Shown: positions 1 to 11,041 of the stretch, one piece after another | Layout of the letters: each line of letters starts with the position of its first letter | Numbering within the stretch: position 1 is the stretch's first letter | From: Phytoseiulus persimilis | Lineage: Eukaryota > Arthropoda > Arachnida > Mesostigmata > Phytoseiidae | Length of the DNA: 64,000 bases | Assembly (NCBI GenBank): GCA_037576195.1 | Contig: CM075103.1 | Coordinates: 34,680,723 to 34,744,722 of the forward strand | Direction: 5' to 3' | Translations under genes and position numbers: made by a program | Notes under the pieces: generated by a model | What the model was told of the DNA's origin: nothing | Databases searched by the model: none | The model's input: the letters and a program-made list of their open reading frames with translations, nothing else

Positions 1-1700
1 CTTGGAACAGACAGATATGAATGGCATGAATGTGAGTCCCTGACAGAAAGAAATGTTCCTCTTCGCTCTGGAGCCATTGAAATCGATATCTGATGGAATA
101 TATTTGTGGGAAAACCCCCCACATTTTTTCAAAAACCATATTTTCTGCAAAACCAAGAGCTTCTTCGGAACTTGACGAGCGAAATTTCTGGAGAGAAACG
201 GGGAAAAATTCGATAATCTCGTATCCAAGCTCAGATCTCTCTCCGAGAGCCGACCACTTCCCGCGTGATCGACGCTCTAGAAGAGTATCTCAGGTGCGAG
301 GCGTTTCCATCCCTCAATTTCTCGATGTTATATCGAGTTGCCGAATTGGGTTTACCTCGTGAATATTCCTTCTACGTATCCTCGAGGAAAGCCGGAAGAA
401 TCCAACCTGGGGCCGGTCGGATGACGGTCAGACTTTTTTTTCACTCCTCTTTTTGCAGATGTCCGTGCACGACACGCAAGTCCAATGCTTTTGAACAGAT
501 CGCCTGTTGAAGTCTGCTAAGTCAACGAATTCAGATGTCATAGATGGGGCAAGAGTTCGTCCGAATGGGCGTATACGAAAGCTGGCCAAGGACAAGGTTG
601 ATCTAGCCCTATGTTGTTGGCCGTATATATCAGCGGACTAGGAAACAGACTTCGGAATACGGGAACCGGTTTCCGAGTTCGCTACCGACGGAATTTCTCT
701 GACGTCAAGGGCGAAATTCATCCCAATATCATGGGGGCTAACAATGCCGATGATCCGATCCTTCTTGCGGAAGTCGGAGAAGTAGAGAAGGAACAGCTGT
801 ACAAGGAACGTTCGATTTCGGGGCGCAAGGGGGAATAACTCTAAACCCGCGGAAGAGCCCCGCTGTTGAGCTCGTGGGATGAGAGCACACGAACCTTCAT
901 ATACAGGATTCTCACAGGTACCTCCTAATCAGTCCATACAACCCTCGGTGTTGAAACCGCTCTGAAACGCTCCCGAATACGAGGAAAAGACACGGAATTC
1001 GTCGAAAATTCCCTATATGTAATAAGCTTTCACCAGGTACGGTCAAAATGCAGACCTTCCTCCTTCCCGTACATGGAATTACCGTGCGGAACCCAAGCTA
1101 GGTAGAGTCGACAATGCGTTGTAAGCAGATGGAATTTTCGGGGCAATGCTGATCCTCCCGATTTCCTGCACCTTTGGATCTGATCGGATGTGATCATCAT
1201 CATACCAGAAATGCCGGGGAGTTTTCTTGGTAATCCACGTATCAGGGGAATCATAACCACAATCAAGCCGTAACCATGGGATTTTTCGACGTGGAAACGT
1301 CGTTCCCTGCGGCTTGGGTGCACTCTGCTAGTACTTCGTCATTTATGTAACGAATTTTGAGGCTCCGATTCGTCTTCAAACTTCGTTCACGAGGGAACGA
1401 AAACGCTTTGATTGTTCTCAAAGGGTCACGAACTTACGGCAATATGAAATACTACCAATCAAGATTTTTTGTTGAAACAGGAATTTTAGGGATGGCTGAG
1501 AAGTGATCGCGGGTTCCCGTTGTCGCTGAACACGATGCAGGTGTCAGTTCTTCTCGATCCTTCCGACCTAGCGAGGGATCCGTAGAAGAGGTCAGATCCA
1601 TGATTAGGTTTTCGCTGTCGACATGGGCTCTTCCGGATTTTGAGGGCATCGAGGTTCTGGGGGCGGTTGAAGCGTAGTCGGGGATTTTCCGGGTCGCTGA
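1..1700. other. Region without a confident gene; coding-like fragments
   Basis: No recognisable protein family or RNA gene is visible. Two short plus-strand stretches look protein-like. About 180-290 and 265-420 read as one peptide only if a frame change near 285 is allowed. The other, about 660-836, encodes an acidic/lysine-rich segment ending in a stop. A minus-strand open frame at 1030-1323 starts and stops without splice signals. They may be exons of an unrecognised host gene or remnants of a decayed element. Confidence 0.25.
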
Positions 1701-1724
1701 TCACGATTAGGGCCCGAAATTTTA

Positions 1725-1796
1725 TGCATATGCAGTATGCACCCGGACATGATTAAGCATACTGCATATGCAGCATGCATGTGCATATGCAGTATG
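1725..1796. repeat. Short inverted and direct repeat of a TGCATATGCAGTATG motif
   Basis: The 16-mer TGCATATGCAGTATGC at 1725-1740 is followed by its exact reverse complement at 1757-1772. A third copy (15 bases) stands in direct orientation at 1782-1796. The arms can form a 16-bp hairpin with a 16-nt loop. The cluster lies about 210 bp beyond the 3' end of the hAT transposase remnant. Subterminal repeats of this kind are common near hAT ends, so it may belong to that element; this is inference. Confidence 0.6.
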
Positions 1797-2006
1797 TTTA
1801 TGGACTGGAACTTGTGCTGAAATATGCATCAGTGTACTTGATTGACTGTATTTGATGAGGTGAGCATACAACCCTTCTTTCGTATTGAATCATATGATAC
1901 GTTTGACATTGACAGCGTGGTTCTATGTGAGGAGTGGAGACCAGCCCGGCGCATGGTTGTGAATATGTGGTTGTATAGAGGGTATTGCCGTGTGCTTCAC
2001 TCTTTC

Positions 2007-3591
2007 TTATTTGCCGATCGCTGGTATCATCCATTGGTTGCACAGTACAACCACATAGGCCTTCATGTTCTCAAAGTCAAAACCCCTCCGGTTATCCCGC
2101 AAAAAGGCTTTAAACTTCGAGAAAGATCGTTCTACTTCGACAGAGAATACGGGAGCAAATCTGAATCGCGAAAGATCATGGACAGTGTAATTTTTGATCG
2201 CTTGGATGATCTCCTCGCTACTAACGCCCTGGAGTGAGGTAGCGATCAAGGAGAGCTGTTGTGATCCGACGTTGTTCCCGAAAACTGTTGAAGCTCTATC
2301 CCAAACGGTCCTCAGCCGTGGACCTCGAATGCTCCTCATTTCCGATCGGAACTCTCCGATTATAATCATCGCGTCCAAGAGTGGCATGCCCTTCTTTTGA
2401 AGTTTTTTGATTATCGTTGGCAAACCTCCGAACATGCTGCATATAGTTGCGAGATCTGTTTCGAGCGAGGACTTCCCGAATACTTCTCCAGCTCTCGAAA
2501 TTGAAGTTGCTTCATCGGCGTCAAGGTGGTCGCTTATAGAGTTCTTGAGGTTCTCGAAGTGAGCCGCATAGTAAGCGACGGCCTGGATCCAAGTCCCCCA
2601 ACGCCTGACGATCGGGGACGACGACAAAGGAATGTCCAGGGCGGCTTTGAAGGCTTGAACTCTAGACGGCGCTTTCAGGAAGATCTTCTTCATGTTGGCG
2701 ATGAGACTATCCACGTCTGGGAAACTTTGTCGAACTTCTTCCGCGACTCTGTGGAGTCCATTCGCCACACAAGTAACGTGGCACATTTTTGGGAAGAGTC
2801 CTTGCAGCGTTTGACCGGCTTTCTTCATTTACGAAGCTGCATCTGTGACGGAGAGGAGCACGCGTTCATGATGGGTTTCGCCTCGCCACAGGATTGCCAG
2901 GCTTTTGCAGAAGAGCTGAGCGATCGTGGTCGAATTCTTCGCTGATAGAGCCTCGCAAGCCAACAGGAAACTTTCAGCAGGGCGTCCTGCTATCAGCTCA
3001 CCAATGATCACATTGGCTACGAAACGTCCGCACGAATCTGTGGTCTCATCCATGGAGACCCATATGGGCGAATCACCGACCCAGTTTCTTATTCTCTCTA
3101 GAGTTTCTTCGTACAATACCAGAACGTAGTTCTCCCGGAGGCTGGTCGGAGATGGCACATGCTGGCCGCACCAGGATTTTTTTTTTTTGGTAAAGCCATC
3201 AATTTATTTGAGGTCGGACACGATCTCATCTCATGACAGAGTTGTTGAGCAGACGAGATACTCGCTTTTTCAGATGCTGGTTCTGGAGTTTCTCAAGCGG
3301 TATATCCGCCTTCAGAAAAGCCTCACAGAGATCTGACGAGAAAGGGCTTCTTCGAAGTCGATCGTCTTCGAACCTCCCAACCCGCTCTGCTCTTCTGTCC
3401 AAGTTGGAAACCCGAAGTTCCAATGCTTGCTTATGCCTTGCGGTTCTGACGTGCTGATCGAGAGTGAACTTCCGAGCTCCGGCAAAAGTTCTTGAGCACA
3501 CGTCACAAGAAACAGTGTTTCCAGCACTGGAGAATAAGTCTGGTCCGAACTGCTGCACGAGATCCTCAGCTGAGGGCTTCAGTTTTCCCAT
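2007..3591 (-). pseudogene. Decayed hAT-type transposase with CGGBP1-like zinc finger
   Basis: An hAT-superfamily transposase on the minus strand. The first 121 codons (3591-3226) carry a C2H2-like finger (CDVC, then about 20 residues, then H-x5-H) of the type found in CGGBP1 and related hAT proteins. After an in-frame stretch with two stops (about 3225-3165) the same frame continues with an IWVSMDETTD catalytic segment. It ends in an hAT dimerisation motif, [17 protein letters not shown] single TAA at 2829-2831 interrupts the conserved TDAA(P/S)-Y-M-K-K-A region exactly where the family normally has tyrosine. The disrupted join at about 3165-3225 holds AATAAA followed by a run of 11 A on the minus strand, so it may be a small insertion or an unspliced intron. 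The copy cannot make a full transposase unless the stop is read through. Confidence 0.8.
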
Positions 3592-3706
3592 GGTTGTCTA
3601 TAACTTAGCGATACTGGAAATTGTGGCGTGAACACGGAGACCCGCGCGCTGCGGAATTCTGCTCGCCAATGCGGCACATATGATGGTGGCCCGTCATTTG
3701 AGACCG
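3592..3706. other. Spacer between hAT remnant and foldback element
   Basis: A GC-rich spacer holding the presumed 5' flank of the hAT gene. No gene is seen. No target-site duplication matching the far side of the foldback element (33122 onward) could be found here. Confidence 0.4.
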
Positions 3707-3823
3707 GCCGGTGTTTGGCCGACCGGAGTCGGCCGCGCTGCGCGCGGTTGGACGGCGCTCCCTGCCATCGACGCACTTTCCTCTCCCTTCACTGGTTCAT
3801 CTTTCTGATTTTGAAAAATATGG
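3707..3823 (+). repeat. Left terminal inverted repeat of the foldback element
   Basis: It matches the reverse complement of 33018-33121 from GCCGGTGTTTGGCC through GCGCGGTTGGACGGCG and CTTCACTGG to the first 45-bp repeat. The left copy has about 14 extra bases (a GGCC-flanked duplication near 3721-3734). It contains the near-palindrome CCGCGCTGCGCGCGG, a potential 6-bp hairpin close to the element tip. Confidence 0.75.
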
Positions 3824-6800
3824 TCAGATTGGTCCCGGAATCACCCCTCCAGAGTTGGAAAGTAATGCTCAGATTGGCCCCGGAATCACCCCTCCGGAGT
3901 TGGGAAGTAATGCTCAGATTGGCCCCGGAATCACCCCTCCAGAGTTGGGAAGTAATGCTCAGATTGACCCCGGAATCACCCCTCCAGAGTTGGGAAGTAA
4001 TGCTCAGATTGGCCCCGGAATCACCCCTCCAGAGTTGGGAAGTAATGCTCAGATTGGTCTCGGAATCACCCCTCTAGAGTTGGAAAGTAATAGTCAGATT
4101 GGTCCCGGAATCACCCCTCCAGAGTTGGAAAGTAATGCTCAGATCGGCCCCGGAATCACCCCTCCAGGGTTGGAAAGAAATGCTCAGATCGGCTCTGGAA
4201 TCACCCCTCTAGAGTTGGAAAGTAATAGTCAGATTGGTCCCGGAATCACCCCTCCAGAGTTGGGAAGTAATGCTCAGATTGGTCTCGGAATCACCCCTCT
4301 AGAGTTGGAAAGTAATAGTCAGATTGGTCCCGGAATCACCCCTCCAGAGTGGGAAAGTAATGCTCAGATCGGCCCCGGAATCACCCCTCCAGAGTTGGGA
4401 AGTAATGCTCAGATTGACCCCGGAATCACCCCTCCAGAGTTGGGAAGTAATGCTCAGATTGGCCCCGGAATCACCCCTCCAGAGTTGGGAAGTAATGCTC
4501 AGATTGGTCTCGGAATCACCCCTCTAGAGTTGGAAAGTAATAGTCAGATTGGTCCCGGAATCACCCCTCCAGAGTTGGAAAGTAATGCTCAGATCGGCCC
4601 CGGAATCACCCCTCCAGGGTTGGAAAGAAATGCTCAGATTGGCTCTGGAATCACCCCTCTAGAGTTGGAAAGTAATAGTCAGATTGGTCCCGGAATCACC
4701 CCTCCAGAGTTGGAAAGTAATGCTCAGATCGGCCCCGGAATCACCCCTCCAGGGTTGGAAAGAAATGCTCAGATCGGCCCCGGAATCACCCCTCCAGAGT
4801 TGGAAAGTAATGCTCAGATTGGCTCTGGAATCACCCCTCCAGAGTTGGAAAGAAATGCTCAGATCGGCCCGGGAATCACCCCTCCAGAGTTGGGAAGTAA
4901 TGCTCAGATTGGCCCCGGAATCACCCCTCCAGAGTTGGGAAGTAATGCTCAGATTGACCCCGGAATCACCCCTCCAGAGTTGGGAAGTAATGCTCAGATT
5001 GGCCCCGGAATCACCCCTCCAGAGTTGGGAAGTAATGCTCAGATTGGTCTCGGAATCACCCCTCTAGAGTTGGAGAGTAATAGTCAGATTGGTCCCGGAA
5101 TCACCCCTCCAGAGTTGGAAAGTAATGCTCAGATCGGCCCCGGAATCACCCCTCCAGGGTTGGAAAGAAATGCTCAGATCGGCCCCGGAATCACCCCTCC
5201 AGAGTTGGAAAGTAATGCTCAGATTGGTCTCGGAATCACCCCTCTAGAGTTGGAAAGAAATGCTCAGATCGGCCCCGGAATCACCCCTCCAGAGTTGGGA
5301 AGTAATGCTCAGATTGGCCCCGGAATCACCCCTCCAGAGTTGGGAAGTAATGCTCAGATTGACCCCGGAATCACCCCTCCAGAGTTGGGAAGTAATGCTC
5401 AGATTGGCCCCGGAATCACCCCTCCAGAGTTGGGAAGTAATGCTCAGATTGGTCTCGGAATCAACCCTCTAGAGTTGGAAAGTAATAGTCAGATTGGTCC
5501 CGGAATCACCCCTCCAGAGTTGGAAAGTAATGCTCAGATCGGCCCCGGAATCACCCCTCCAGGGTTGGAAAGAAATGCTCAGATTGGCTCTGGAATCACC
5601 CCTCTAGAGTTGGAAAGTAATAGTCAGATTGGTCCCGGAATCACCCCTCCAGAGTTGGAAAGTAATGCTCAGATCGGCCCCGGAATCACCCCTCCAGGGT
5701 TGGAAAGAAATGCTCAGATCGGCCCCGGAATCACCCCTCCAGAGTTGGAAAGTAATGCTCAGATTGGCCCCGGAATCACCCCTCCGGAGTTGGGAAGTAA
5801 TGCTCAGATTGGCCCCGGAATCAGCCCTCCAGAGTTGGAAAGTAATGCTCAGATTGGCCCCGGAATCACCCCTCCAGAGTTGGAAAGTAATGCTCAGGTT
5901 GGTCTCGGAATCACCCCTCCAGAGTTGGGGAGTAATAGTCAGATTGGTCCCGGAATCACCCCTCCATAGTTGGGAAGTAATGCTCAGACTGGCCCCGGAA
6001 TCACCCCTCCAGGGTTGGAAAGAAATGCTCAGATTGGCCCCGGAATCACCCCTCCAGAGTTGGGAAGTAATGCTCAGATTGGTTTCGGAATCACCCCTCT
6101 AGAGTTGGAAAGTAATGCTCAGATTGGTCTCGGAATCACCCCTCCACGTTTTGAAAAGTATGGTCAGATCGGTTCCAGAATCACCTCTCCAGACTCGGGA
6201 GAGTCAAGGTCAGATTGGTCCCGGAATCACCCCTCCAGAGTTGGAAAGTAATAGTCAGATTGGTCCCGGAATCACCCCTCCATAGTTGGGAAGTAATGCT
6301 CAGACTGGCCCCGGAATCACCCCTCCAGGGTTGGAAAGAAATGCTCAGATTGGCCCCGGAATCACCCCTCCAGAGTTGGGAAGTAATGCTCAGATTGGTT
6401 TCGGAATCACCCCTCTAGAGTTGGAAAGTAATGCTCAGATTGGTCTCGGAATCACCCCTCCACGTTTTGAAAAGTATGGTCAGATCGGTTCCAGAATCAC
6501 CTCTCCAGACTCGGGAGAGTCAAGGTCAGATTGGTCCCGGAATCACCCCTCCAGAGTTGGGAAGTAATGCTCAGATTGGTCTCGGAATCACCGCTCTAGA
6601 GTTGGAAAGTAATGCTCAGATTGGTCTCGGAATCACCCCTCTAGAGTTGGAAAGTAATGCTCAGATTGGTCTCGGAATCAGCCCTCCACGTTTTGAAAAG
6701 TATGGTCAGATCGGTTCCAGAATCACCTCTCCAGACTCGGGAGAGTCAAGGTCAGATTGGTCCCGGAATCACCCCTCCATAGTTGGGAAGTAATGCTCAG

Positions 6801-7366
6801 ACTGGCCCCGGAATCACCCCTCCAGGGTTGGAAAGAAATGCTCAGATTGGCCCCGGAATCACCCCTCCAGAGTTGGGAAGTAATGCTCAGATTGGTTCCG
6901 GAATCACCCCTCTAGAGTTGGAAAGTAATGCTCAGATTGGTCTCGGAATCACCCCTCCACGTTTTGAAAAGTATGGTCAGATCGGTTCCAGAATCACCTC
7001 TCCAGACTCGGGAGAGTCAAGGTCAGATTGGTCTCGGAATCACCCCTCTAGAGTTGGAAAGTAATAGTCAGATTGGTCCCGGAATCACCCCTCCATAGTT
7101 GGGAAGTAATGCTCAGACTGGCCCCGGAATCACCCCTCCAGGGTTGGAAAGAAATGCTCAGATTGGCCCCGGAATCACCCCTCCAGAGTTGGTAAGTAAT
7201 GCTCAGATTGGTTTCGGAATCACCCCTCTAGAGTTGGAAAGTAATGCTCAGATTGGTCTCGGAATCACCCCTCCACGTTTTGAAAAGTATGGTCAGATCG
7301 GTTCCAGAATCACCTCTCCAGACTCGGGAGAGTCAAGGTCAGATTGGTCCCGGAATCACCCCTCCA
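3824..7366 (+). repeat. 45-bp satellite array, left outer (about 79 units)
   Basis: Contiguous 45-bp units of the form CAGATTGGCCCCGGAATCAC-CCCTCCAGAGTTGGGAAGTAATGCT, with single-base variants. Variant units recur at multiples of 45 bp (the GATTGACCCC variant at about 3961, 4411, 4951 and 5356). At the right end a higher-order unit of 316 bp (7 x 45 + 1) containing an odd unit with TCGGGAGAGTCAAGG repeats at about 5970, 6286, 6783 and 7099. Because 45 is divisible by 3 and most units lack stops, several frames stay open for hundreds of codons. I do not regard those frames as genes. The array runs into an assembly gap. Confidence 0.95.
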
Positions 7367-7457
7367 NNNNNNNNNNNNNNNNNNNNNNNNNNNNNNNNNN
7401 NNNNNNNNNNNNNNNNNNNNNNNNNNNNNNNNNNNNNNNNNNNNNNNNNNNNNNNNN
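7367..7457. other. Assembly gap (91 N)
   Basis: A run of N between the outer array and the BEL/Pao element. The true size is unknown. The 5' LTR (the 3' LTR is 328 bp), leader and gag N-terminus of the BEL element would not fit in 91 bp, so either the gap is undersized or the element is 5'-truncated. Confidence 1.
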
Positions 7458-7957
7458 GTCAACTGAAGACCGCGTTCTCGGAGCCTTCGGGCCAACCGAA
7501 GGGCTCGCGCTCCTTGGACATTGTCTCCTTGGGCAGGGAGGCCAGGCAGGTCCCGAAGTTCGGGGGTGACGCCACGAGGTTCAGGGAGTGGGAGCAGCTC
7601 TTCAGGATTTTCGTTGACGAGACTTCCGCTCCGGCCATAGAGAAGTTCAATGTGTTGCGGAACTCGCTGACGGGGAAGGCGAGAGAGGCGGTCGCTCACC
7701 TGCACTGGGAAGAAAGTCATTACCAGCTTGCTAAGGATATCCTGAGAAGGAAGTTCGGGGATGATAAGTTAGCCCAGAAGACGCACATGAGGGAGCTCGA
7801 CGCGTTACTCGATCGCGGGCAAGTCACCAATAGCCGCCTCGAGCAGTTTTCGGAAACTCTCAGCGCCCACGTTCGAGCCCTCATCGCCTTGGGCATCCCT
7901 TACTCCGAGCTCTCCACCGCGAAGATTCACAGAGTACTCAGGATGCTTGCCGGCTGA
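7458..7957 (+). pseudogene. BEL/Pao gag, N-terminal part
   Basis: The frame is open from the gap to a stop at 7957. It contains the VPKFGGDATRFREWEQLFRI segment, the LPKFxG...W..F signature of the DUF1759 gag domain of BEL/Pao elements, followed by the helical EKFNVLRNSLTGKAREAV region. The start is hidden in the gap. Homology continues in another frame from about 7947, so a one-base frame change has split gag. Gag would form the particle in which reverse transcription takes place. Confidence 0.8.
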
Positions 7958-9479
7958 CCTCCGCGAGAAATTCGTCCGCAAGTTGCGCAAGCAGAGGCTT
8001 GAGGATTCGCTGACGACCGAATTAGAGTTCATGCTCAGCTTTCTCGAGTTGATCGTCACAATCCGGAAAGAAGCGGAATGGGACTCAGGTGACATCCCGA
8101 GGGAGAGGAGGAAGCCGTTCCCGGCGGCTCCGGGTCCCAGCGGCGGTCCAAACCAGCGCTTCAGAGGTTTTGGGACCGGATCACAGCCACCGCGAACGAA
8201 CCACAGCTTCCTGTCCGCTACAGAGCAGCCTCGCGCCTCTGTTCCCAGAGCTCAGTCGAACGCTCAGGCCCGTACATCCGCCCAGCCGCGTCGGGCGCAG
8301 AACACCTCGAGTTCGGCGCCCGCTCGCCCTGTCGCATCACGCCCACCACCTCGGCCACCTACTGTCAGCGATCCAGGTGCTGTGGTCTCTAGGACACAGC
8401 CGCCGGCGTCTCCTGGGTCCTCGCGCAGGTCCTGCATTTTCTGTGAGGCACCACACGAAAGCTACAGATGCCCGGTGGTGCTCTCATACGACGAACGGGT
8501 GGAGAGGATAGAGAATCAAAGCGGATGCACATCTTGCCTCAAACGAAACCACGATAGTCGGAGCTGCCGCGACGGTCCGCGCACAAATTGCCCTAGGTGC
8601 AACGGTCGCCACTATCTCATAATGTGTCGCCGAGCACAGGCCGACGCGGCAAGCTTTTTCATGTCAGCAGTCAAAACTGACGTCCCGGCTTCAGAACCAG
8701 AAGTCGTGAACCCGCCCATTTCGGACGGATCAGACATCCTCCTTCAGATGGCGGTCGTTTGGGTGGAGAGCGGCGGCGCCCGCTGCCTCGCGAGAATCTT
8801 ACTCGACACCGGATCTCACCGCTCATACATCGCTTCGCACGCGGTCCGACGGGTGAGGTCATCTCGTGTAGCCCCTGTTCGTACTTCGGTGAAGACAATT
8901 GGCAGCTCGGTCACCACCTTCAGCACTTGGCTCCACCGGGTGACTCTTCGCAGTCGGCACGATCATTCGCATTCCCTGTCGATCGTTTGCATTGAAGCTC
9001 CCGAGATCTCGGACTCCGTTTTCCCGCCCGTCACGAACAGTTTGGGCCTCGAGCCGGTCGCAGACTCGATGGCCGGTGAGGATCTCCCCACACGGCTGTC
9101 TATCGTCGTGGGCGCAGTCGATCTCGCTCCCATCCACATGGGCCTTGAGAGGACCTTCGGCAGGATGCTGGCCACGTCATCGATCTTCGGCTGGCTATTC
9201 AGCGGCACACTCCATGAGCAGTCGACGCAGGTGAGGACGATGGCCACCCTGTGTCAACTCCGAGACGGCCTCCCACTGCCCGTCGCCGATGGTGAGAGCC
9301 CAGCTTCAATCGATCCACTCGACTCACGAATCCTCACTCCAGGGGACTTCGCCAGGCCGAAGCAACCGAGGGACCCGTCCATCGAGGCGGATCTCAGATT
9401 CCTGTGGGAGGGCGAGTTCCTCGGGTTCGAGAAACCCTGCTCAACGCGAGGAGGACGCCATTATAAAGAGAATGAATAA
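7947..9479 (+). pseudogene. BEL/Pao gag C-terminus and aspartic protease
   Basis: 510 codons read with no internal stop. A Pro/Arg/Ser-rich linker leads into cysteine-rich zinc knuckles starting at about residue 163 (CIFC...C, then CTSCLKRNHDSRSC and CPRCNGRHYLIMC). A DUF1758-type retroviral-like protease follows, with active-site motif LLDTGSH (Asp at about residue 287). The last 20 or so codons before the stop at 9479 are out of register; pol homology resumes in the next frame at about 9430. The first ATG is internal to gag and is not a real start. Confidence 0.8.
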
Positions 9480-11041
9480 GTTTTTCGATCTCACCACCCG
9501 CTGCCGGCCAGACGGCGGTTACGAACTGTGTTTGCCCTTCAAGGACAATCTAGAAGCCCTATCTGACAACGAGAGCCTCGCCAGGTGCCGCCTGCGTGCG
9601 CTCATCCGAAAGCTCCGAAGGAAGTCTGGTCAGCTTGAGGCCGTGGACGAAGAAATCAAGAAGAGCTTGCGGCAGGGTTTCGCCGAGAGGGCACCCCCCC
9701 CGCCTCCCAGGAGAACTCGCGCACTACCTTCCGCTTCAGGCGGTTTTCAAATATTCGGCAGACGGTTCATCCCTAATCAAGACCAGAGTGGTAAAGGACG
9801 CAAGCGCCCGGACCAGTAACCGCGCCTCGCTGAACGACTGCTTGTATCCGGGCGACAATTTGCTGCCATTGATTCTCCGGGTACTCTGCGTTTTTCGTGA
9901 GTGCCTCCTGCCGGTCACAGCAGACATACAGAATGCTTTCCTCCAGTTCCACTTGTCGAGCAGCAACCGCTCCCTGCTCCGCTTTCTTTGGCCTGTGGGC
10001 GTCGCCGATAACGCCCACGCCCCGATTCAGGAATTCTGGTCGACACGGCTCGAGTTCGGCCTGTCTTGCAGCCCGTGGTGCCACATCAAGGGCGTGCAGC
10101 ATCACCTCCAGCGATGCCGGAAAATGTTTCCGTCGCACGAGGACTTCATCGACGAGGTCTCGGCAAACTTGTACATGGATGACATTGTGTTCCGCACGAA
10201 CTCGCCGGAAGAGGCCAAGGAGAAGGTCGCTCTGCTGTTCGAGATCTTCGAGAAAGCACATTTCCCGCTGAAGAAGTGGTCCACCGCGAGCAACGTCGTC
10301 GCTGCGGCGATCCAGGACATGTCGCCCGTTCCGGAGACCGAAGTGACAGTCGGTAGGGCCGAGGCGAGGTTCCTGGGGATGAGGTGGTCACAACCTTCGG
10401 ACACTGTCGGAGTCTTCACTCGCAAGGCCATCGAGTCACTCCGAAGCGGAACTTCCAAGAGAACGCTCCTAAAGGGCCTGGCTCAGGTCTACGACCCGCT
10501 GGGTTTTCTCAGTCCTGTGACCATACGCGCTAAAATACTTTTCCAATCATTGTGGAAGAAAGGTTTGGACTGGGACGACGAGCTGCCCTCCCCGATTGCA
10601 ATCGCATACGGCGAATTCGTCGAGCTTCTCGAAAAGTGCTCCGAATTCCAGGTGGAGAGAGCTTTGGCGAGCCGGTTTTCGCACGCTCGTTTCCAGCTAC
10701 ACTGCTTCTGTGACGCCTCCCTTGAGGCCTACGGCTGTGCCGTCTATCTCAGGACACTGTACGACGACACGGCGGAGTGCCGACTGGTCGTAGCGAAGGC
10801 TCGCGTGACCCCAGTGAAGAGTCAGGGATCAATCCACCGTTACGAACTCATGGGGGCCGTCATGGCCGCGAGGGTTGCGACCGAAGTTAGGAAGTTCCTA
10901 AAATCGGACATCGCCGAGACCTTCTACTGGATCGACAACATGGCGTGCGTCGCCTGGATCCGAGGCGGTCCGGAGAAATGGTTGCCCTTCGTTGCTAATC
11001 GAGTCAGGGCCATCCACGGTCTCTCAAACCCAGCTGATTGA
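9430..11041 (+). pseudogene. BEL/Pao reverse transcriptase and RNase H (broken)
   Basis: Pol homology begins in one frame (about 9430-9695) and shifts frame at a run of eight C (about 9693-9700). It then continues as a typical BEL reverse transcriptase with YMDD at 10172-10183. An RNase H region follows (FCDASLEAYGCAVYL near 10.7 kb). The frame ends at TGA 11039-11041, where the context PAD-stop-RYV implies a former tryptophan. The length and order fit BEL/Pao pol. The frame change and the nonsense codon make the copy inactive. Confidence 0.85.

Noticed and set aside
1842-2945. Plus-strand ORFs at 1842-2237 and 2526-2945
   Set aside because: They are antisense to the hAT transposase remnant, which has clear family motifs.
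3711-5969. 752-codon open frame through the 45-bp array
   Set aside because: The period is a multiple of three and most units lack stops, so several frames are open on both strands. Higher-order blocks shift the frame. There is no separate evidence for a protein.
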